From Methanobacterium sp. (GTDB lineage: Archaea; Methanobacteriota; Methanobacteria; Methanobacteriales; Methanobacteriaceae), in NCBI GenBank assembly GCA_028682985.1, contig JAJRAE010000102.1, positions 1 to 6,985 on the forward strand: a stretch of 6,985 nt of DNA, given 5' to 3'. Below, in pieces: positions 1 to 5,545 of this stretch (the first letter of the stretch is position 1; every line of letters starts with the position of its first letter). Both the position numbers and the translations under genes were made by a program. The notes beneath the pieces are model-generated. The model was not told where the DNA came from. It did not search any database and saw only the letters and a list, made by a program, of their open reading frames with translations.

Positions 1-662
1 ATGGGCTGGAAGCTCATCTGGTTAATATCTACAATCTGGTAAATCAGTTCCAACCTAAAATAGTAGTATTAGACCCCATATCCAATCTACTAACCATAGG
101 AACAGCAGATGAAGTTAAATCTATAATGACCCGACTCCTGGACTTCATGAAAAGTAAACAAATGACCGTCCTATCCACATCACTGGTTAGCATGGGCCAT
201 ATAGAAACGGAAATTGGAATATCCTCACTCGTGGACAGCTGGATAGATCTGAAAGCAGTTGAGGTAAATGGCGAACGAAACCGCACCATAGATATACTGA
301 AAACAAGAGGACTGGCTCATTCCAACCAGATCAGAGAATTCCAGCTTACGGACGATGGAATCGAACTGGTAGATGTGTATATAGGTCCTCAGGGAATGTT
401 AACTGGATCTGCCAGGATTTCCCAGATAGCCCGGGAGAAAGCAGAAAAAATGGCACTTCAGGATGAAATTGAACAAAAAGAGCGGGAATTAAAACATAAA
501 AAGGAGATTATGGGGGCTAAAATAACAGAACTTAAAATTAAATATGAAACTGCAGAACATGAATTTCAGAAATGGATTTCAAAAGAAAAATTGAAGGAAA
601 AAACAATAGAAGAAAACCGAAAAGTTATGGCTCAAATGCGATCAGCAGACAGGAGCAAATAG
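1..662 (+). CDS. kaiC: KaiC-type RecA-fold ATPase, C-terminal part (5' truncated by window edge)
   Basis: The open frame enters from the left edge (first full codon at position 3) and ends at TAG 660-662, giving 219 visible residues. It matches the end of the second (CII) RecA domain of KaiC: a Walker B strand VVLDPISNL (about nt 63-89), a segment [14 protein letters not shown] (about nt 270-311), then [16 protein letters not shown] and a [11 protein letters not shown] end motif. The segment [14 protein letters not shown] aligns with the cyanobacterial KaiC phosphorylation segment, with Ser-Ser (nt 222-227) where Ser431-Thr432 lie. From about nt 417 the protein becomes an ~80-residue charged, helical, coiled-coil-like tail. 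Such tails are usual in euryarchaeal KaiC proteins, whereas the cyanobacterial tail binds KaiA. The P-loop and catalytic glutamates lie outside the window, so ATPase or kinase competence cannot be judged. It is 2 nt upstream of a kaiB gene, suggesting translational coupling. The likely role is a cytosolic ATP-driven signalling hub; whether it keeps time is unknown. Confidence 0.93.
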   Translation, partial: GLEAHLVNIYNLVNQFQPKIVVLDPISNLLTIGTADEVKSIMTRLLDFMKSKQMTVLSTSLVSMGHIETEIGISSLVDSWIDLKAVEVNGERNRTIDILKTRGLAHSNQIREFQLTDDGIELVDVYIGPQGMLTGSARISQIAREKAEKMALQDEIEQKERELKHKKEIMGAKITELKIKYETAEHEFQKWISKEKLKEKTIEENRKVMAQMRSADRSK

Positions 663-664
663 GT

Positions 665-964
665 ATGAATAGTGATCAATCATCAGTTAATACCGTATGG
701 AATTTAAGACTATATGTGGCTGGTCAAACCCCTAAATCATTAGAAGCCTTCATGAATCTTAAAGAAATCTGTGAGAAACATCTCGATGGCAGATACACCA
801 TAGAAGTGATTGATCTAACAGAGAACCCAGAACTGGCAAAGAAAGATAATATTCTGGCCATTCCTACACTGGTAAGAAAACTTCCTGAACCAGTTAAGAA
901 AATCATAGGTACACTGGCTAATGAAGAAAAGGTATTAGTGGGATTAGAAGTAATTTCCTGTTAA
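665..964 (+). CDS. kaiB: KaiB family protein (KaiB1)
   Basis: This 99-residue protein is about the length of cyanobacterial KaiB (roughly 102). The N-terminal half carries the thioredoxin-like start [12 protein letters not shown] (residues 14-25) and the strand [15 protein letters not shown]. The C-terminal half has the proline-rich fold-switching region [18 protein letters not shown] (65-82) and ends [11 protein letters not shown]. In cyanobacteria KaiB binds the KaiC ring and competes there with the kinase SasA. I chose ATG 665 because AGGAG at 651-655 sits 9 nt upstream and the family similarity begins soon after. A longer in-frame start at 572 would overlap kaiC by 90 nt with no family similarity. 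Compared with the downstream paralogue it has GTLANEE for GDLSD and GLE for GLD, so it is the less canonical of the two. It ends in a C-terminal cysteine. It lies in an operon between kaiC and the second kaiB. Family assignment is firm; its partner is inferred from context. Confidence 0.95.
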   Translation: MNSDQSSVNTVWNLRLYVAGQTPKSLEAFMNLKEICEKHLDGRYTIEVIDLTENPELAKKDNILAIPTLVRKLPEPVKKIIGTLANEEKVLVGLEVISC

Positions 965-976
965 TTTCAGTAATTC

Positions 977-994
977 CTTAAAAAACACTTTAAG
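977..994. repeat. Small inverted repeat in the kaiB1-kaiB2 gap
   Basis: CTTAAA (977-982) and TTTAAG (989-994) form a perfect 6-bp inverted repeat with a 6-nt spacer, in the only sizeable gap of the Kai cluster (965-1024). It could form a weak mRNA hairpin that sets the relative amounts of the two KaiB proteins, or be part of a weak internal promoter. In such AT-rich sequence it may also be chance. Confidence 0.25.
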
Positions 995-1024
995 TATAGA
1001 AGGATACAGGGAGAGACCATCATA

Positions 1025-1366
1025 ATGGAAAGAGAAAATAAAATAAATGAATTTGAAGAAGCAATAGAAAATAAAAAAGAAGATGAAAAATACGTATTAA
1101 GACTTTTCGTGGCTGGTATCAATCCCAAATCAATTAAGGCTATTGATAATTTAAGAAAAGTATGTGACGAGAAGATGGAAGGTAAATATGAACTGGAGAT
1201 CATAGATATTTATCAACAGCCTATATTTGCCAAGGAAGGCCAGATAGTAGCCGCTCCTACATTAATAAAGGAATTACCCCCACCAATCAGGAGGTTTGTA
1301 GGAGATCTATCTGATAAGAAGAAGCTGCTTATAGGATTGGATATTCGATCTGATAGGGAAAAATAA
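1025..1366 (+). CDS. kaiB: KaiB family protein (KaiB2)
   Basis: This 113-residue KaiB has a charged ~20-residue N-terminal extension (MERENKINEFEEAIENKKED) ahead of the core. The core reads YVLRLFVAGINPKS (23-36), a central strand YELEIIDIYQQP, then APTLIKELPPPIRRFVGDLSD (77-97) and KLLIGLDI (100-107). The last part is very close to cyanobacterial KaiB (GDLSD followed by IGLD), so the fold-switch residues Gly104 and Asp106 are kept. The start is ATG 1025, with a GGGAG-like site at about 1009-1013. It differs clearly from KaiB1 across the whole length, so this looks like an old duplication or two acquisitions rather than a recent copy. It sits 60 nt after kaiB1 and 10 nt before the histidine kinase, which suggests it may be the KaiB that links KaiC to the kinase. 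That link is inference. Confidence 0.95.
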   Translation: MERENKINEFEEAIENKKEDEKYVLRLFVAGINPKSIKAIDNLRKVCDEKMEGKYELEIIDIYQQPIFAKEGQIVAAPTLIKELPPPIRRFVGDLSDKKKLLIGLDIRSDREK

Positions 1367-1376
1367 TCCAAAATAG

Positions 1377-2636
1377 GTGATTTTAATACGGGATGATAGA
1401 GCTTCTAAAACAAGGATCGAACTGGAAGAAGAGATAGAAGAGCTACAAGCAAAGCTGCATGATGCTGAAGAGACTTTGCGAGCTATCCATTCCGGAGAAA
1501 TAGACGCCATAGTAGTGGAAGACCCGAATAAGGTATCACAAATTTACACAATGGATGGTGCGGATCGACTTTACCGTATTCTTGTGGAAGAGATGTGGCA
1601 GGGAGTAGCCACCATAACTCAGGACAGTACTATCTATTACAGCAACGCCCGATTATCTAAACTATTGGGCATCTCAATGGAACAGGTGACAGGAAGGAAG
1701 CTTAAGGACTTCATCCACCCTGATGATGTCAAATTATTTAATTTTATTTTGAATAATGGGCTTAAAACCATAGGCCAGGGAGAATTAAGGATTGAAACTA
1801 AGAATGATTCTATAATCCATGTACTAATTTCAATTAAAACATTACCTGATTTAGAAGGCGCATATGTTGTTATCACAGATCTCAGTGAACAGAAACATCA
1901 TGAGGAAGTTCTAAAAACGCAGAAAGAACTTAAAGAAACTCTGGAAGAACTGAAAAGGTCTAACGCGGAACTGGAACAGTTCGCATATGTAGCCTCTCAT
2001 GACTTACAGGAACCTTTAAGAATGGTTTCAAGCTTCACCCAGCTACTGGAGAAAAAGTATAAAGATGAACTGGATGATGAAGCCCGTGAATATATAAATT
2101 TTGCTGTAGACGGTGCCAAACGTATGCAGGTTCTAATAAATGATTTATTGGCCTTTTCCAGGGTTACCAGTAAGACTGCTGATTTTACAGAAATAGATTT
2201 AAAAGAGTTATTAGGTGAGGTCATGTTTAATCTGGAACTGGATATTGAAGAAACTAATGCCCAGATAACCTGCGACACTCTCCCAGAAATTGTGGGGGAT
2301 TATTCCCAGATACTGCGGATTTTCCAGAACATAATTGCAAACTCCCTAAAATACCGGGGAGAAGAAACACCCAAAGTTAACATATCAGCCCATAAAGAAC
2401 AGGGCTACTGGCTTTTCTCCATTGAAGATAACGGGATTGGTATAGAACCCCAGTACTTTGGACAGGTTTTCCAGATCTTCCGGAGGTTACATACCCAGGA
2501 CGAATATGAAGGAACAGGAATAGGGCTGGCTATAACCAAGAGAATTGTTGAACGTCATAGAGGAAATATATGGGTGGAATCAGAACTGGGAAAAGGCTCC
2601 ACTTTCTATTTTACTATACCTGAAATGCAACAATAA
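1377..2636 (+). CDS. Soluble PAS-domain sensor histidine kinase
   Basis: This 419-residue kinase has no membrane segment or signal peptide, so it should be cytosolic. Domains in order: N-terminal coiled coil (about 11-37) running into the HSGEIDAIVVE motif seen in many archaeal PAS kinases; one PAS domain (about 65-172); a coiled-coil linker (173-200); HisKA with H-box YVASHDLQEPLRM and phospho-acceptor His208; and HATPase_c with N-box QNIIANSLKYRGE (Asn322), G1 box DNGIGIEP (351-358) and G2 box GTGIGLAI (379-386). All catalytic boxes are intact. It follows kaiB2 by 10 nt, so it is probably the kinase of this Kai cluster. Unlike SasA it has PAS instead of a KaiB-like input domain. No response regulator is visible. 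The start is uncertain: GTG 1377 is the only standard in-frame start before residue 59, but the best Shine-Dalgarno match, AGGTGA at 1375-1380, overlaps it. An out-of-frame ATG at 1393 opens only 14 codons. Confidence 0.93.
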   Translation: MILIRDDRASKTRIELEEEIEELQAKLHDAEETLRAIHSGEIDAIVVEDPNKVSQIYTMDGADRLYRILVEEMWQGVATITQDSTIYYSNARLSKLLGISMEQVTGRKLKDFIHPDDVKLFNFILNNGLKTIGQGELRIETKNDSIIHVLISIKTLPDLEGAYVVITDLSEQKHHEEVLKTQKELKETLEELKRSNAELEQFAYVASHDLQEPLRMVSSFTQLLEKKYKDELDDEAREYINFAVDGAKRMQVLINDLLAFSRVTSKTADFTEIDLKELLGEVMFNLELDIEETNAQITCDTLPEIVGDYSQILRIFQNIIANSLKYRGEETPKVNISAHKEQGYWLFSIEDNGIGIEPQYFGQVFQIFRRLHTQDEYEGTGIGLAITKRIVERHRGNIWVESELGKGSTFYFTIPEMQQ

Positions 2637-2675
2637 ACATTAATCAAACTTTAGTTTATTTTCAATAAATTAAAT

Positions 2676-2706
2676 TTTCAAAATAAATTTATTCTTCCTT
2701 TTTAAT
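2676..2706 (+). terminator. Probable T-rich terminator after the Kai/kinase operon
   Basis: The perfect palindrome AATAAATTTATT (2682-2693) is followed directly by a pyrimidine-rich CTTCCTTTTT tract, about 45 nt after the kinase stop. Archaeal termination mainly needs a U-tract, so this is a plausible end of the operon. It could also be chance in AT-rich sequence. Confidence 0.35.
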
Positions 2707-2770
2707 TAGATTTAGTGATTAAATTCACAGATTTGATTTTAAAATTAATTTAAGTGTGAAAAAGAAGAAC

Positions 2771-2778
2771 TAAATATC
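2771..2778 (+). promoter_or_regulatory. TATA-like element upstream of the GC-rich hairpin
   Basis: TAAATATC preceded by the purine-rich GAAGAAC resembles an archaeal TATA box with a BRE. Transcription would start about 25 nt downstream, near 2797-2801, which is where the GC-rich island begins. This fit is the main reason to consider the island a transcribed RNA. Confidence 0.3.
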
Positions 2779-2793
2779 TTAATAATATTAGGG

Positions 2794-2866
2794 TTGATAG
2801 GCGGGCGGATTTTTTGCTAGGATTTGTCTTGGTAATAGCAAAAATAAAAATTCCCGCCCATCATTA
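2794..2866 (+). ncRNA. Candidate structured RNA or terminator hairpin in the convergent gap
   Basis: The gap 2637-2939 (303 bp) contains no gene and is almost all A/T, except for this island. The left arm has GGGCGG (2803-2808) and TTTTTGCTA (2811-2819). The right arm has TAGCAAAAA (2836-2844, after a short spacer) and CCCGCCC (2853-2859). TTTTTGCTA pairs with TAGCAAAAA (9 bp) around a 16-nt loop; GGGCGG pairs with CCGCCC below an A/T internal loop; and TTGAT pairs loosely with ATCA outside. A TATA-like box lies about 25 nt upstream and a T-tract about 35 nt downstream, so a ~100-nt transcript is possible. It matches no RNA class that I recognise. It could instead be a hairpin separating the converging transcripts. 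The strand is inferred from the TATA-like box and T-tract. Confidence 0.4.
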
Positions 2867-2895
2867 ATCTATTATTTTATTTCAAATAATAAAGT

Positions 2896-2925
2896 TTCTT
2901 TTTTTTATTTTAAAAAATAAAAATA
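2896..2925. terminator. Bidirectional T-tract terminator between convergent transcripts
   Basis: TTTTTATTTT (2902-2911) and AAAATAAAAA (2914-2923) form a 10-bp inverted repeat. A run of eight T lies at 2899-2906 on the + strand and long T-runs lie on the - strand. It is 15 nt past the end of the - strand gene and can end that transcript and any transcript entering from the left. Confidence 0.5.
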
Positions 2926-2939
2926 TAAAATTAATTTAT

Positions 2940-4229
2940 TTATATTGAAACAAAGTTAGGAAGTCTCTTATTTGTCTTATAGAAGCTCATAATCTTGCTG
3001 TACATGTAAACAAGCTTATTGAAGGATATTTTCCCTAAAGAAGTGGTTTGATAGTTGGGTGCTCTTCCATAGTTGTTTACAAATTTAACTAGACTGTTTG
3101 CCATATTTATGAATGTTGATTTCTGTAAGGTGCCTGATTTATAAGTTCCGGATGGTGCGGAAGCATTCTTAACATCTTTAACTGTTATGCTTGATGTGTA
3201 GCTGTTGTTTATGTTGATTATGCCCTTGGCCAGGAGAAATGCAAACTGAGCCATCGAGATCTGATTCCCATTTATATTTACACTGCTTGGAAGAACTTTA
3301 TTTTTATCATAATAGGATTTAACTGTAGCTGCGGCACTGGCCACCTGAGATAAAGTCACATTAACCGTAGGTTCAGGATCAGGATTTATGGTGGAATTTG
3401 CTGCCCAGGCAAACATATTGGCCACAATACCCGGAAGTTGGGGATCGAGCTCAGGGTGAGGTCCACAGAGAACAGTTCTGCCTTTACCATAGAAGTCCCC
3501 TACTATTGCTCCCATTCCCTTGGAGTTGATGATATCATCAGCGTAGGTGGCAAATACTATGGCGTTGCCACTGGTTTTCATGGCAGGACCATTGTAATGG
3601 ACCATAGTCACTGTTCCGGTAGTTCCCAGTATCTGCTCTCCATAAGAGGTAATTTGTACCTTAAGATTGCCTTCATGGTTGGGATGGGTGCAGTTAACAT
3701 TGGGTGCTACTCCCCAACCATAGTAATAATCATAAACCCTATAGGAACCAGAGTATGCTCCAGCACATATACCCACATATCCTTTACCGCTGGCAATGAA
3801 GTTTTTAATGGCAGTACCACTGATACCGCTGCTGTGCAGGTAATCATAACCTGAACTTCCCCCAGGCATGGCCAGAACATCATAGCCAGAAAGTGTGGCT
3901 GAGTTGATTACTGTGGATGTGGCATAGGTAAAATTGTATCCAGGCACCAGATTATTGATATTAGCCAGATTCAGAGAAGTTTTAATACCGTTAACACAGC
4001 TGTAAGCAGCATAACTTCCACTGTATATTAAAACCTTTATGGTTTTGGTAGAATTAGAACCCTCTGCATAGTTAGTGGTTGTATCCGTTGTGAGCTGATC
4101 TGATCCTTCCAAATTAGATGTATTAACTGATGCTGATACAGCAAAACCGCAATTTAAAATAATTATAACACCTAGAATTAAGGTGATAAGAAATATTTTT
4201 CCCCTTTTTTTGATACCAATCTCCTCCAC
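2940..4229 (-). CDS. Exported BPL_N (amidotransferase-like) protein with pseudomurein-binding repeats
   Basis: A 429-residue protein. Residues 7-33 form a signal peptide or anchor: basic KKRGK, then a hydrophobic stretch. A Ser/Thr/Asn-rich linker (34-62) follows. Residues 63-277 resemble the BPL_N domain, a class I glutamine-amidotransferase-like fold: strand IKVLIYSG, DVLAMPGG, a nucleophile elbow GICAGAYSG with Cys155, and GPHPEL with His258 and Glu260, so a Cys-His-Glu triad appears intact. No biotin ligase catalytic domain is present. The C-terminus (about 294-429) carries two or three pseudomurein-binding repeats with the tell-tale KNKVLPSSV, YGRAPNY and NKRLPNFVSI turns. The protein should act outside the cell, held to pseudomurein. 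It may be a cysteine amidase or peptidase acting on the wall; this is inference. The start is GTG 4229, but GGAGGAG lies within its first codons instead of upstream, so the true start is doubtful. It is a single gene with its own promoter. Confidence 0.88.
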   Translation of the reverse strand: MEEIGIKKRGKIFLITLILGVIIILNCGFAVSASVNTSNLEGSDQLTTDTTTNYAEGSNSTKTIKVLIYSGSYAAYSCVNGIKTSLNLANINNLVPGYNFTYATSTVINSATLSGYDVLAMPGGSSGYDYLHSSGISGTAIKNFIASGKGYVGICAGAYSGSYRVYDYYYGWGVAPNVNCTHPNHEGNLKVQITSYGEQILGTTGTVTMVHYNGPAMKTSGNAIVFATYADDIINSKGMGAIVGDFYGKGRTVLCGPHPELDPQLPGIVANMFAWAANSTINPDPEPTVNVTLSQVASAAATVKSYYDKNKVLPSSVNINGNQISMAQFAFLLAKGIININNSYTSSITVKDVKNASAPSGTYKSGTLQKSTFINMANSLVKFVNNYGRAPNYQTTSLGKISFNKLVYMYSKIMSFYKTNKRLPNFVSI

Positions 4230-4277
4230 ATTACTGCTATATTATTGTTTGATTAGTAATTATTTGACCGTTTTAAT

Positions 4278-4285
4278 ATATAAAA
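4278..4285 (-). promoter_or_regulatory. TATA box for the BPL_N/pseudomurein-binding gene
   Basis: On the - strand this reads TTTTATAT within AATTTTATATATTAAAA. A start about 25 nt downstream, near 4256, would give a leader of about 27 nt before GTG 4229. It lies in the 205-bp divergent region shared with rubrerythrin. Confidence 0.5.
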
Positions 4286-4371
4286 TTTTTTTAATTATTG
4301 CATTTTCAACCTATTAACCAATTTAATCCTTTTTTAGAGGATATGAGCTATGATTTAATGAAAAAGCAAAA

Positions 4372-4379
4372 TTATAAAT
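4372..4379 (+). promoter_or_regulatory. TATA box for the rubrerythrin-desulfoferrodoxin operon
   Basis: TTATAAAT preceded by AAAGCAAAA (BRE-like) predicts a start near 4400 and a ~35-nt leader to ATG 4435. A strong ribosome binding site, GAGGTGA at 4424-4430, follows. Several A/T-rich alternatives lie nearby, and I see no convincing repressor operator. Confidence 0.5.
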
Positions 4380-4434
4380 TAAAACATCACATTAATTAAA
4401 TTATAATCTATTATATTTAAGTTGAGGTGAAGTT

Positions 4435-5025
4435 ATGCAAAAAACCCTAGAAAATTTAACCAAAGCTTTTATCGGAGAAAGTCAGGCCAGAAATAGGTAT
4501 ACATTATATTCCAAACAGGCAGCCAAAGATGGCTACCCCCAGATAGCTGAAATCTTTATCGAAACCGCTGATAATGAACAGCAGCATGCAAAATGGCTAT
4601 TTAGGATGATTCAGGACCTTAAAAAGAAGATGGAAAAGGAAGATCAGGATGAAATCCACCTGGACACCGCCGATTCCAGTCTGGTTCTGGGAGATACGTT
4701 TACAAATATTAAAGACGCTATAAAAGGTGAGCATTATGAATATGATGAAATGTATCCTGAATTTGCAGATGCCGCTGAAGAAGAAGGATTAATAGACATA
4801 TCCGACCGTCTTTGGGCCATTGCTCATGCAGAAGAACATCATGAAGCCCGTTACCTGAAATTACTAGAACAATTGGAAGCAGGCACAATGTTTAAGAAGG
4901 AACAGGAAGACATATGGATCTGCGTTAAATGTGGATACACCTACAAAGGACAGGAACCACCAGAAAAATGCCCAGCCTGCGATCACCCCACCAAGTACTT
5001 TAAACTGTTAAGGGAAGAGTATTAA
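4435..5025 (+). CDS. rbr: Rubrerythrin
   Basis: A 196-residue rubrerythrin of normal length and classical domain order, predicted to be a cytosolic NADH-linked (via rubredoxin) peroxidase that reduces hydrogen peroxide to water. The N-terminal ferritin-like four-helix domain shows the di-iron ligands: Glu15 in GESQARNRY, the ExxH pair Glu48/His51, Glu99 and Glu102 in GEHYEYDEMYP, and Glu133/His136 in HAEEHHEARY. The C-terminal rubredoxin-like domain has CVKC (Cys163, Cys166) and CPAC (Cys179, Cys182) for one Fe(SCys)4 site, framed by WICVKCGYTY. No key residue is missing. Start ATG 4435 has GAGGTGA 4 nt upstream. Desulfoferrodoxin follows after 29 nt, so the two are probably co-transcribed; superoxide reductase makes peroxide, which rubrerythrin then removes. 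In anaerobic methanogens such operons are typically induced by oxygen exposure. Confidence 0.97.
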   Translation: MQKTLENLTKAFIGESQARNRYTLYSKQAAKDGYPQIAEIFIETADNEQQHAKWLFRMIQDLKKKMEKEDQDEIHLDTADSSLVLGDTFTNIKDAIKGEHYEYDEMYPEFADAAEEEGLIDISDRLWAIAHAEEHHEARYLKLLEQLEAGTMFKKEQEDIWICVKCGYTYKGQEPPEKCPACDHPTKYFKLLREEY

Positions 5026-5054
5026 AATAAAACTTCAGGATTTATGGAGGCCTC

Positions 5055-5438
5055 ATGACGGAAAAGAAACAGATTTACCGCTGTAACATCTGTGGTAACA
5101 TGGTGGAAGTGCTTCATATAGGAACTGGAAAGCTGACATGCTGTGAAAATCCCATGGAATTACTTATAGAGAGGGAAGAGGGCACAGGACCAGAAAAACA
5201 TTTACCAGTTATAGAGGAAACCGACAATGGAGTGAAAATTAAAGTTGGATCCATACCTCATCCCATGGAAGATAACCATTGCATCGAATGGGTAGAAATG
5301 ATTGCTAATAATAAGGTTTATCGAAAAGTTCTTAAACCTGGGGATAAACCAGAAGCTGAATTTGATGTAAAAATAGCTGATATAAGCCAGATACAGCTCA
5401 GGGAGTACTGTAGCATCCATGGATTGTGGAAAGCATAG
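5055..5438 (+). CDS. dfx: Desulfoferrodoxin (two-iron superoxide reductase)
   Basis: This 127-residue protein reduces superoxide to hydrogen peroxide without producing oxygen, as suits an anaerobe. The N-terminal desulforedoxin domain binds center I through Cys10, Cys13 (CNIC) and the adjacent Cys29-Cys30 (CCENPM). Center II, the catalytic Fe(His)4Cys site, is fully present: His49 in GPEKHLPVIE (with the conserved Glu47 and Lys48), His69 in IPHPM, His75 in NHCIEW, Cys119 and His122 in REYCSIHGLW. This is therefore the two-domain form, not the one-iron neelaredoxin. A small oddity is Cys76 right after His75, where Tyr is common. ATG 5055 has GGAGG (5046-5050) 4 nt upstream. It lies 29 nt after rubrerythrin and shares its promoter; the pair forms a superoxide-to-water pathway. 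No rubredoxin gene is in the window. Confidence 0.97.
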   Translation: MTEKKQIYRCNICGNMVEVLHIGTGKLTCCENPMELLIEREEGTGPEKHLPVIEETDNGVKIKVGSIPHPMEDNHCIEWVEMIANNKVYRKVLKPGDKPEAEFDVKIADISQIQLREYCSIHGLWKA

Positions 5439-5447
5439 AAGATCAAC

Positions 5448-5475
5448 TCTCCCTTTTAATTTATTTTCTTTATTA
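5448..5475 (+). terminator. T-rich terminator after desulfoferrodoxin
   Basis: CTCCCTTTTAATTTATTTTCTTTATT gives successive T-runs just after the stop codon and ahead of the next promoter. No strong hairpin is needed for archaeal U-tract termination. Confidence 0.45.
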
Positions 5476-5492
5476 AAAATTACCAAAGATTA

Positions 5493-5500
5493 TTTATATC
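5493..5500 (+). promoter_or_regulatory. TATA box for the lipoprotein gene
   Basis: TTTATATC preceded by the BRE-like CCAAAGAT predicts a start near 5523 and a ~23-nt leader to ATG 5546. This is one of the best archaeal promoter matches in the window and argues that the lipoprotein is transcribed separately from desulfoferrodoxin. Confidence 0.55.
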
Positions 5501-5545
5501 AAATTTATAATCATAATTAAAACCCCATTTTAAAGTTGATTTAAT

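Noticed and set aside
572..664. Longer N-terminus for KaiB1 starting at ATG 572
   Set aside because: It overlaps the KaiC coding region out of frame, has no KaiB similarity, and ATG 665 has a well-placed AGGAG site.
1393..1437. 14-codon upstream peptide overlapping the kinase start
   Set aside because: It has only a loosely spaced ribosome binding site and no sign of selection; it is noted only as part of the start-site puzzle.
1997..2278. 93-codon open frame on the - strand
   Set aside because: It is a serine-rich mirror of the kinase HisKA region, with no independent support.
2790..2870. C/D-box guide RNA on the - strand (AATGATGG resembles a C box)
   Set aside because: No D box (CTGA) or paired C'/D' boxes at suitable spacing; the hairpin explains the region better.
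3438..3854. 138-codon open frame on the + strand
   Set aside because: It lies wholly antisense to the BPL_N domain, whose catalytic motifs are clear; its sequence shows no recognisable domain.
5202..5486. 94-codon open frame on the - strand
   Set aside because: It lies antisense to desulfoferrodoxin, whose metal ligands are all present in the + strand frame.
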